A DNA stretch of 40,844 nt from an uncultured Slackia sp. (GTDB lineage Bacteria > Actinomycetota > Coriobacteriia > Coriobacteriales > Eggerthellaceae), in NCBI RefSeq assembly GCF_944321625.1, contig NZ_CALUMA010000008.1, positions 1 through 40,844 of the forward strand, given 5' to 3'. Positions 9,275 to 18,285 of this stretch are shown in pieces (the stretch's first letter is position 1; each line of letters begins with the position of its first letter). The position numbers and the translations under genes are program-made. The notes under the pieces were generated by a model. The model was not told where the DNA came from. It was given only the letters and a program-made list of their open reading frames with translations, and did no database searches.

Positions 9275-10135
9275 ATGAACATCCTGATTATCCGCAACAA
9301 CTCCAACGCGGCGGCAATCGATGCGTCGATGCTGCTGGCGACCTATCTGGATTCGCAGGGAGTGGGGCATCAGGAGCTCGATTCCATGCCTCTGTCCATC
9401 GAGTCAATCCAGGGCACCAGCGCCGATATCGATATGTCGGCCTTCGACATGGTGGTGTCCCTGGGCGGCGACGGCACGATTCTGCGTGCGGCACGCCTGG
9501 TGGGCAAGTCGCGCGTGCCTATTCTGGGCATCAATTTCGGTCATCTTGGATTCCTGGTCAACTCGAGCGAGGACGGCGTGGTTCCCATCGTGGCGGCCGC
9601 GCTCGCTGGCGATGTGACGCGCGAAGAGCGCGCCAGCCTCCACGTGGACCTCATTTCCGAGGGCAACGTGGTGGCAAGCCGCTTCGCGCTGAACGAGTTC
9701 TCGGTCACGCGCGGTGCGCTGGGTCGCATCATCGATTTCGGTTTGGACATTTCGGGCAACCATATCGTGGATATGCGCGGCGACGGCCTGGTGGTGTCTT
9801 CCGCTACGGGCTCTACCGCCTATGCGCTTTCCGCGGGCGGCCCGCTCGTCGCCCCCGACTTCAAGGGTCTGATCGTGGTGCCGCTGGCGCCGCATTCGCT
9901 GCTTTCCCGCACCGTGGTCACCGACCCGAACGATATCGTCGAGATCGACCTGTCCCGCAACCCCGAAAGCCGCGAAGCCAGCTACTTCGTAGACGGCGAG
10001 TTCATTAGCCTCGACGAGCCCATCGACCGCGTGCTGGTGCGCAAGTCGCACAACCCCACCATCCTGCTGCGCCATAAGAACGAAGGCTTCTACAACGCCA
10101 TCTCCGAAACCTTCTTCAAGGACACCGCAGACTAA
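9275..10135 (+). CDS. nadK: NAD kinase
   Basis: Phosphorylates NAD to NADP, the only known route to NADP. The ATG at 9275 follows CGAGGT and gives a 286-residue protein. Family motifs are GGDGT at residues 64-68, GINFGHLGFLVN near 83-94, NEFSV, and the substrate-binding block SSATGSTAYALSAGGPL in the C-terminal half. It is complete and of normal length. A large hairpin follows about 40 bases after the stop. Confidence 0.97.
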   Translation: MNILIIRNNSNAAAIDASMLLATYLDSQGVGHQELDSMPLSIESIQGTSADIDMSAFDMVVSLGGDGTILRAARLVGKSRVPILGINFGHLGFLVNSSEDGVVPIVAAALAGDVTREERASLHVDLISEGNVVASRFALNEFSVTRGALGRIIDFGLDISGNHIVDMRGDGLVVSSATGSTAYALSAGGPLVAPDFKGLIVVPLAPHSLLSRTVVTDPNDIVEIDLSRNPESREASYFVDGEFISLDEPIDRVLVRKSHNPTILLRHKNEGFYNAISETFFKDTAD

Positions 10136-10174
10136 CGCAAGCGAGAAAAACGCGTTCTTGGTGAGTCGCAAAAT

Positions 10175-10219
10175 CAAGGCCCGCCTTCGTATTGATAAGA
10201 AGCATGAGGGCGGGCCTTG
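10175..10219 (+). terminator. Large hairpin downstream of nadK
   Basis: CAAGGCCCGCC (10175-10185) is perfectly complementary to GGCGGGCCTTG (10209-10219) around a 23-base loop. Beyond the arm the plus strand has only CTGTTGAGTTT, and the minus strand reads ATTTTG, so neither direction has an ideal T tract. It is likely a terminator or 3'-end stabiliser for nadK. Confidence 0.55.
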
Positions 10220-10275
10220 CTGTTGAGTTTGATCGCAGGAGTTTGTGCGTTTGGCGTTGACGTCTCTCGCAAATT

Positions 10276-10471
10276 GCGGAAAAGCGAAGCGAATTCCGCC
10301 GCGCGAAGCGCGCACCAAAAAGGCTCGAGACACTTGGTGGTGTTTCGAGTTCTTAAAGTGTCTCGAACCGAGGGCGAGCAAAGCGATGCCCGCCCAAGAG
10401 ACTGTGAAAACCTGGAAACGCAGCAGCAATGTCGCCACTGCGAACCGCGGCCGAGCGAAAGCGATGGCCGC
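10276..10471. repeat. Cluster of small hairpins in the nadK/DUF1846 gap
   Basis: This non-coding stretch holds at least four palindromes. GCGGAA/TTCCGC spans 10276-10299. TCGAGACACTT (10325-10335) is perfectly complementary to AAGTGTCTCGA (10356-10366). Two related hairpins are GGGC..GCCC (10372-10391) and GCGGCC..GGCCGC (10447-10471), whose loops GAGCAAAGCGAT and GAGCGAAAGCGAT differ by one base. No convincing gene is seen. The open frames crossing here are the antisense shadow of the DUF1846 gene. Confidence 0.6.
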
Positions 10472-10543
10472 CAGAGTGGGCAACAAAGCCCCAATCTCCG
10501 GTTTCCCTCAAGAGCTGGTGCGAGGAGTGGGGATAGGGGTTCC

Positions 10544-10587
10544 AAAGGGGGAAGGGGCGAGGAAACATCCTCGCCCCTTCCCCCTTT
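10544..10587. repeat. Perfect 20-bp inverted repeat hairpin downstream of the DUF1846 gene
   Basis: AAAGGGGGAAGGGGCGAGGA (10544-10563) is exactly complementary to 10568-10587, with a four-base loop AACA. It begins 13 bases beyond the 3' end of the minus-strand DUF1846 gene and carries A/T triplets at both outer ends. It probably acts as a bidirectional terminator or 3' stabiliser, but the perfection and the purine-only upper arm are unusual. Confidence 0.8.
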
Positions 10588-10600
10588 GCCCCCGGAGGGC

Positions 10601-12082
10601 CTACTTGTGGAAAAACCTCCGCTTCTCATACTTGGGCTCACAGCAAACATTAATCCCCAAAGTGCGATACAGCTTCTCATCCGTCTCAGAAATAATCACA
10701 CTAAAGAACGCATCGCACCCATGCAGCTTATCGGCGCTATCGATCAGCGCCTTCGCCATGGGGTCGGTCGCCGAGCTCACCGAAAGCGCCAGCAGCGTCT
10801 CGTCGGAATGCAGGCGCGGGTTGTTGGCGTGCAGCGTGCCGGTCTTCAGGCGGCAGATAGGCTCAATCACCTCGTCACTGATGACGAACAGGTCCTCGTC
10901 CACATTGGCCACGCCCTTGAGCGCGTTCATCAGAAGCGACGATGCCGCGCCCAGCAGGTTGGACGTCTTGCCCGTGACCACGCGGCCGTCGGGCAGGACC
11001 ATGGCTCCCGCGGGGGCGCCGGTGGCCTCCTCCTTCAGAAGGGCTGCCTTGCGCGCGGGGGAGAAGTTGGAATCCACACCCGCCTGGTTCATGAGCAGCT
11101 CCAAGCGCTCGACGAACTCCTGGCCCACGCCGGTGCGGCGCGCATCCACGGCCGCCTGGAAGTAGCGGCGCACGATTTCCATCTTGGCGGCATCGCGGCA
11201 GGCGTCATCGTCGCAGATGGCGAGGCCGGCCATGTTCACGCCCATATCGGTGGGCGATTTGTAGGGGCACGTGCCAAGGATACGGTCGAGCATGGTCTTG
11301 AGCACGGGGAAGATCTCGATGTCGCGGTTGTAGTTCACCGTGGTCTCGCCGTAGGCCTCCAGATGGAAGGGATCGATGGCGTTGGCATCGTCCAGATCAA
11401 CCGTTGCGGCCTCGTACGCGATGTTCACGGGGTGCTTGAGCGGCAGGTTCCATACGGGGAAGGTCTCGTACTTCGCGTAGCCGGCCTCCACGCCGCGCTT
11501 GTGCTCGTGATAGCGCGGCGAGAGGCAGGTGGCCATCTTGCCCGAGCCGGGGCCGGGCGCGGTGACCACCACGAGCGGGCGGGTGGTTTCCACGAAGTCG
11601 TTCTTGCCGAAGCCCTCGTCGCTCACGATGGTGCTCATGTCGTTGGGATAGCCGGCAATGGGGTAGTGCAGGTAGCTCTTCACGCCCAGCGAATCCAGCT
11701 TGCGACGGAACGCCTTAGCGGAGGGCTGGTCTTGGTAGCGGGTGATCACTACGCCCGCGGTGGCAAAGCCCATGTTGGCGAAGATGTCCAGAAGGCGCAG
11801 GGCATCCTCATCGTAGGTGATGCCCAAGTCGCCGCGGACCTTGTTCTTCTCGATATCGTTGGCGTTGATGGCCACGATGATCTCAACGTCGTCGGCGAAC
11901 TGCTTGAGCATGCGAATCTTGCTGTCGGGCTGGAAGCCGGGCAGCACGCGCGAGGCGTGATGGTCGTCGAACAGCTTGCCGCCGAACTCCAGGTACAGCT
12001 TGCCGCCGAACTGTCCAATGCGTTCGCGGATGTGCTCTGCCTGCAGGGCGATGTACTTGTCGTTGTCGAATCCGATGCGCAT
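10601..12082 (-). CDS. DUF1846 (UPF0371) family protein
   Basis: Cytoplasmic protein of about 493 residues in a family of unknown biochemical function; structures are known to me but no established reaction. The start at 12082 gives MRIGFDNDKYIALQAEHIRE, the usual N terminus, with AGAAGGGGG about 11 bases upstream; the frame extends open to 12139 but that adds 19 atypical residues. Conserved blocks include LYLEFGGKLFDDHHASRVLP, TAPGPGSGKMATCLSPRYHE (a glycine-rich, P-loop-like segment near residue 180) and DMGVNMAG. It is single-gene, divergent from pyrG, and followed by a very strong hairpin. Confidence 0.9.
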   Translation of the reverse strand: MRIGFDNDKYIALQAEHIRERIGQFGGKLYLEFGGKLFDDHHASRVLPGFQPDSKIRMLKQFADDVEIIVAINANDIEKNKVRGDLGITYDEDALRLLDIFANMGFATAGVVITRYQDQPSAKAFRRKLDSLGVKSYLHYPIAGYPNDMSTIVSDEGFGKNDFVETTRPLVVVTAPGPGSGKMATCLSPRYHEHKRGVEAGYAKYETFPVWNLPLKHPVNIAYEAATVDLDDANAIDPFHLEAYGETTVNYNRDIEIFPVLKTMLDRILGTCPYKSPTDMGVNMAGLAICDDDACRDAAKMEIVRRYFQAAVDARRTGVGQEFVERLELLMNQAGVDSNFSPARKAALLKEEATGAPAGAMVLPDGRVVTGKTSNLLGAASSLLMNALKGVANVDEDLFVISDEVIEPICRLKTGTLHANNPRLHSDETLLALSVSSATDPMAKALIDSADKLHGCDAFFSVIISETDEKLYRTLGINVCCEPKYEKRRFFHK

Positions 12083-12164
12083 GGGTATGGCGGCCCCCTT
12101 CTCATGTGAAAGACGGATGCCTCGATTTGGGCGTTCCATCTTTGGGCGTATGCTGAACAGAGGG

Positions 12165-12170
12165 ATTATA
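12165..12170 (-). promoter_or_regulatory. Candidate -10 box for the DUF1846 gene
   Basis: On the minus strand the sequence reads TATAAT, 83 bases upstream of the chosen ATG, giving a leader of roughly 76 bases. No clear -35 is seen. It lies in the divergent gap shared with pyrG. Confidence 0.45.
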
Positions 12171-12222
12171 GCCTAGCGCACGGCGCACGCGGCGGTTTCT
12201 CCTGTGTTAATTCGCAAAGCGC

Positions 12223-12253
12223 TTGAAGCGAGCGCCGCGTCGTGAGATACAAT
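12223..12253 (+). promoter_or_regulatory. Candidate pyrG promoter
   Basis: -35-like TTGAAG (12223-12228) and -10 TACAAT (12248-12253) have a 19-base spacer, longer than ideal. The start would be near 12260, immediately at the 5' arm of the leader terminator and about 113 bases before the pyrG ATG. Confidence 0.5.
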
Positions 12254-12258
12254 GATGA

Positions 12259-14945
<2,687 letters not shown>

Positions 14946-14980
14946 TGTTCTTGATTTTTTCTCAATCATAATTCCTGTTC

Positions 14981-15012
14981 AAACGCCCTGGCTTGACAGT
15001 CGAGGGCGTTTT
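14981..15012 (+). terminator. Intrinsic terminator after xerD
   Basis: AAACGCCCT (14981-14989) pairs with AGGGCGTTT (15003-15011) around a 13-base loop, continuing into TTTTC. It closes the pyrG-xerD unit. The remaining 168 bases to the next gene show no convincing gene. Confidence 0.75.
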
Positions 15013-15180
15013 CATTGACGCAGGTGATGCCGACGCGTAAGAATCCGTGGCGTAAGGAGGCGAGAGTCGTACCGGTCTCGATAAATGGCTGGATGCGGTT
15101 GCCGCGGAGAGTTTCAGGCGACACGCATGCTGCCGTTGCAGTCGATGCGTAGCTTACGTTGGGCATGTGAGGGGGTTGAA

Positions 15181-16158
15181 ATGATGGGAATGGTGGCAAG
15201 CGTTAACCGTAAAGGTCGTACGGTGGGAGAAAAGTGGGGAGACCGCCATCCTCTTGGTGCGGCTGCGGCGTTTTTCGCGCTATGGATTGTTGCTTTGGTG
15301 GTGTTGACGGGTGTTTTCAACCCAATTTTGGTCAATTCTTTCTCAGATAATCCGGCTTCGTTGCGATTGGCGCTCGAGGTTGAATCGTTAGCTACTGTCG
15401 TCATTCCTGCAACCGTGTGTCCGTTTGCTTTAGGGCGTTTCGGTTGCGATGCGTCCGAGTTGCGGCGAAGCGCGGGCAAGGGGATGGGCCCTGCTTCGGA
15501 GGAGATTGCTTATCGTGATCGTGGTGAGAGTGTTGGTTTTCGTTTTGCGTTCGACAGCGTTTTTCGTCATGTGGGTGCCTTTGTGGGCGGATTGCTGGGC
15601 GGTGCTTTATGGTTTGCGCTCGCGTTCGGAGCGCTCGCTGCTTTAGGGGTTGCAACCTTGGGAGTTCCTGCGGATGTGCTTGCGCTTCCCGTATGGATTG
15701 TCGCATGTGCCATAAACGCGACGTTCCAGGAGATTCTCGTGCGCGGCTATGCGTTCGATGCAATTTCGCGTGGCGGTGGAGTGGTGGCGGCTACCGTCAT
15801 AACCACGTTAGTATTCATCGCATTTCATCCTGGTGCATTTGTGTGTGGGCCGATTGCCGTGCTGCAGATTGCGGCAGCGAGCGTGCTTTTGACGGTAGTG
15901 CGTATTGTCACGGGAAGCCTCGCCGCACCTATTGCGATGCATGCGGCGTGGAACGCACTAGGCGGCATTGGCTTTGGCGCGGTGATGCTGGCTAACGATT
16001 ATCCAAGCGTGTTCGGAGCAACCATCGGCGGTCCGGCATGGATTTCCGGCGGCGCTATGGGACTTGAAGGTAGCGTCGTGACGCTTGCCGTCACCGTCGT
16101 CCTATGCTTCGCGGTTGCGCTTTTCGCTCATATGCGGTCTTATCGTCGAGGACAATAG
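15181..16158 (+). CDS. CPBP family (CAAX protease/Abi-like) membrane protein
   Basis: Polytopic membrane protein with the three CPBP/Rce1-like motifs. Motif 1 reads TFQEILVRGYAF (Gln183-Glu184...Arg188), motif 2 F212xxxH216 and motif 3 H254xxxN258. In most members motif 1 begins with two glutamates; here the first is Gln, so proteolytic activity is uncertain. Some family members process or protect against bacteriocins, but the substrate is unknown. ATG 15181 follows GAGGGGGT; the frame is open upstream to 15085 without a ribosome site. Ten bases after its stop begins an XRE-type membrane regulator with its own AGGAGG, so the two likely form an operon. Confidence 0.8.
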   Translation: MMGMVASVNRKGRTVGEKWGDRHPLGAAAAFFALWIVALVVLTGVFNPILVNSFSDNPASLRLALEVESLATVVIPATVCPFALGRFGCDASELRRSAGKGMGPASEEIAYRDRGESVGFRFAFDSVFRHVGAFVGGLLGGALWFALAFGALAALGVATLGVPADVLALPVWIVACAINATFQEILVRGYAFDAISRGGGVVAATVITTLVFIAFHPGAFVCGPIAVLQIAAASVLLTVVRIVTGSLAAPIAMHAAWNALGGIGFGAVMLANDYPSVFGATIGGPAWISGGAMGLEGSVVTLAVTVVLCFAVALFAHMRSYRRGQ

Positions 16159-16168
16159 GAGGCTCATC

Positions 16169-16852
16169 ATGGAGAGCAAGCAGGTATTCGGCGGCTATAT
16201 AAAAGAGAAGCGGCAGGCAAAGGGACTCTCACAGCGCGACCTCGCCCAGAAGCTTTACGTTACCGAATCGGCCGTGAGCAAGTGGGAGCGCGGCGTGTCG
16301 TACCCCGACATCACGCAAATCACGCCGTTGTGCGAGGCGTTGGACGTGAGCGAGCAAGAGTTGGTCACGGCGAGCGATGACGAGCGCCAGCGCCGAATGG
16401 AGCGCGAGGTGGAGACGCATCATAAGGTGCGCCTGGCGTGGCTCATTGTATGGAGCGTGATTTATCTGTTTGTCATCATGGGAGCGGCCACGACAAAGAG
16501 TCCTTTAGGTCCGTTTCCTTACGACATCGCACGGGCTGTTGCAGGGTGCCTATTGCTAGCGTCGTTCACGCACGTGCCTGTGTTGGTGAAATCAGAGCGC
16601 GGCATGGTAGCATTCTGTTCGGCATACCTTTGCGCGAACCTCTTGATGTTGGTGGAGTACGGGCGCTACGGATGGGTTGGATTGCAGAATTTCAGCCTGT
16701 CCTTCGTGGGATTGCTGTTCGGCGTGTGCATTGTGGCGTTGCCGTTCGTGTTGGCGTGGGCGGCGAGGCGCTCGGATGCGGATGCTCTCGCACGACACAA
16801 GGGGCTCATCTACCTTTCCGCAGTGTCAATCTTGTTGATGTTCTGGGTGTAA
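16169..16852 (+). CDS. XRE-family HTH regulator with membrane domain, ended early by in-frame TAA
   Basis: Residues 3-60 form a classic HTH_3 domain (GYIKEKRQAKGLSQRDLAQK...TESAVSKWERGVSYPD). Residues 88-227 contain about five hydrophobic helices. It presumably senses something at or in the membrane and regulates nearby genes; no ligand is known. The start ATG 16169 has a perfect AGGAGG. The stop TAA at 16850-16852 falls at the end of a hydrophobic segment (SILLMFWV), and the same frame continues open for 129 more codons with further membrane helices. Related regulators known to me are longer, with such a C terminus, so this gene appears interrupted by a single nonsense codon. Confidence 0.82.
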   Translation: MESKQVFGGYIKEKRQAKGLSQRDLAQKLYVTESAVSKWERGVSYPDITQITPLCEALDVSEQELVTASDDERQRRMEREVETHHKVRLAWLIVWSVIYLFVIMGAATTKSPLGPFPYDIARAVAGCLLLASFTHVPVLVKSERGMVAFCSAYLCANLLMLVEYGRYGWVGLQNFSLSFVGLLFGVCIVALPFVLAWAARRSDADALARHKGLIYLSAVSILLMFWV

Positions 16853-16876
16853 GCCACCTGCCTGCACGACGGGAAA

Positions 16877-17239
16877 ATGCTTGAAGAAGCTTTGCGCATG
16901 GATCTAATTGCTGTGGTGATGCTCGTGCCGGTGTGGACGACGTTTCTCTCCCTACGATACATGCGTACTGCGCTGCCGTTTCGCCTTGCTGCGGCAATAG
17001 CAGTGTTCGGGGCGTGGGTGTTTGTCGGCGGTGGATTGGTGAATGTGCTTTTCTACGGGGCCTTCGCCTCATTCGATTTCCATATGCATGTGAATTTTGC
17101 CGACTGGACTACCCATCCCACGGTCAATGACAATCTGTGCTGGCTGGTGCACATTGTGTGCCTGATTGCCGCTGCAGTATTGTGCGTTGTGGAAGTCGCG
17201 CTTCACCGTCCGGCAGACGAAAAGAGTGAGGCCAAGTAG
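16877..17239 (+). pseudogene. C-terminal membrane fragment of the interrupted XRE regulator
   Basis: A 120-codon frame lies in the same reading frame as the preceding XRE gene, beginning 24 bases after its TAA. It has three hydrophobic segments (about residues 8-28, 34-58, 85-107) and a polar stretch FADWTTHPTVNDN, then ends in a charged tail. Read through the stop, the two pieces give one coherent protein of about 356 residues. It could be translated separately from ATG 16877 (weak GGGAAA upstream), but the simplest reading is a pseudogene fragment or a sequencing/assembly error in one codon. Confidence 0.65.
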
Positions 17240-17255
17240 CAAGTTTGGCAATTAT

Positions 17256-17519
17256 TTTGAGTATGCAATCCGTTTTTACATGCTTTTACGCGGTTTCGTC
17301 AGTTTTGCCGAGTATGTAATCCATTCCGAGGAAAAAATTCGGTGTTTGATGGGCATTCTGGCATCTTGGGCCTTGTTTTCGGCGGGAAAGCAGGGCCTGA
17401 ATGAAATTCGGCTTGCTAAATCATCAGATTTTTATTCAAGATGGATTACATACTCAGCAAAACTGACGCGGCGGCAGAATTTGGGGCTGGGGTGGGTTAC
17501 ATACTCGCCAAAACTGACA
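17256..17519. repeat. Palindromic repeat element P: two inverted arms of two 28-nt units
   Basis: Units containing GGATTACATACTC and CAAAACTGAC occur four times. Two are on the minus strand (about 17256-17274, degenerate, and 17297-17324) and two on the plus strand (17441-17468 and 17492-17519). The inner pair matches at 27 of 28 positions, and 17492-17519 matches its neighbour at 23 of 28. Units within an arm are about 50 bases apart. The 116-bp centre has no convincing gene. Short open frames here merely translate the repeat. Confidence 0.8.
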
Positions 17520-17641
17520 AAACGATTCTCCCGGAGCGCATTCCACCCGTGGGTGAATCTCCCACCTGCAATACGTTTCGCGTCTGGATGAGTTCCCTTT
17601 ATCCCGCCCACAACATATTTCCCTCACAAACTTGAATTCAG

Positions 17642-17676
17642 GGGACGGCACTACATCTTGTGCCGTCTCTTTTTTA
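17642..17676 (+). terminator. Strong intrinsic terminator upstream of the mraZ promoter
   Basis: GACGGCAC (17644-17651) pairs with GTGCCGTC (17660-17667), extendable by two further pairs, followed by CTTTTTTT. It lies 400 bases after the last open frame and insulates the dcw promoter. It may end read-through from the CPBP/XRE genes or an unrecognised small transcript. Confidence 0.8.
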
Positions 17677-17726
17677 TGCGCCGGATATGGAAGCGGCGGC
17701 TTTGTTTTGGCGCGTTTTAGGATGCG

Positions 17727-17814
17727 GTGGGGCAATAGTAGATTGAAAGTGGGGGATTTTTCCAATATGGTGGGAGAAAGTGGGATATAATGGCGTCACC
17801 GGTTGAGATGTGGG
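17727..17814 (+). promoter_or_regulatory. mraZ promoter with five GTGGG motifs (MraZ boxes)
   Basis: A perfect -10 TATAAT lies at 17786-17791 with no good -35. GTGGG occurs on the same strand at 17727, 17749, 17770, 17780 and 17810, with spacings of 22, 21, 10 and 30 bases. MraZ is known to bind direct TGGG/GTGGG-type repeats upstream of its own gene; the central pair has the 10-bp spacing reported for E. coli-type operators. Motifs at 17770-17784 occupy the -35 region, so MraZ binding would block RNA polymerase. Assignment to MraZ is inferred from motif and position. Confidence 0.75.
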
Positions 17815-17832
17815 AAAGGAAGGAGCCAGGGG

Positions 17833-18267
17833 TTGAACGACCTCTTCGGCCAATACCGTTACAAGGTTGACGCCAAGGGACGTCTGTCTCTGCCTGCCCA
17901 ATTTCGCAAATCTTTGCCGGAAGGCACCGATATGGTCGTGCTGAGCAACACCAAAGCTGGCAAGCTGCTGGTGTATACGCACGAGGAGTTCAAAAAGTGG
18001 AAAGAGTCGCTGTTCGAAAAGCGCGGCGGATACGATCCCAATGAGCCCTCGCACGTGAGCCTGGAGCTCGCAATCAACTCGCTGTCTATGCCGGGCACCA
18101 TCGACGCCGCAGGGCGTATCACGCTTTCGAAAGAGCAGCGTGAAAAGGTGGGCATCGATAAAGACGTGACGCTCATCGGCAACAGCAACCATATCGAAGT
18201 GTGGGACACGCAGCGCTGGGAGGATTACCAGAGCAGCATCGATCTCGACGCATTGCTGTTTGGGTAA
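17833..18267 (+). CDS. mraZ: Transcriptional regulator MraZ
   Basis: DNA-binding regulator (AbrB-like swapped-hairpin fold, ring-forming) that represses the dcw operon. It starts at TTG 17833, 7 bases after GGAAGGAG, giving 144 residues that begin LNDLFGQYRYKVDAKGRLSL (initiator read as Met); an upstream TTG at 17803 would add ten unlikely residues. Two DxxGR motifs, DAKGR near residue 13 and DAAGR near 92, are the duplicated DNA-binding signatures. It is the first gene of the dcw cluster and sits just below its own presumed boxes. Confidence 0.95.
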   Translation: MNDLFGQYRYKVDAKGRLSLPAQFRKSLPEGTDMVVLSNTKAGKLLVYTHEEFKKWKESLFEKRGGYDPNEPSHVSLELAINSLSMPGTIDAAGRITLSKEQREKVGIDKDVTLIGNSNHIEVWDTQRWEDYQSSIDLDALLFG

Positions 18268-18285
18268 GCCTGGCGAGGAGTGTTC

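Noticed and set aside
10217..12109. 630-codon plus-strand frame through the nadK gap and opposite the DUF1846 gene
   Set aside because: Most of it is antisense to a clear DUF1846 protein; the rest translates the hairpin-rich gap.
14966..15199. 77-codon minus-strand frame between xerD and the CPBP gene
   Set aside because: The amino-acid sequence looks fairly natural, but I recognise no family, it crosses the xerD terminator and has no clear ribosome site; a gene remnant is possible but unsupported.
17256..17519. CRISPR array, because of 28-nt repeated units
   Set aside because: Units are inverted between arms, degenerate, only four in number and spaced irregularly compared with CRISPR; no cas genes in the window.
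17166..17591. 141-codon plus-strand frame across element P
   Set aside because: Its apparent internal similarity (WITYS and WVTYS segments) is only translation of the nucleotide repeat units.
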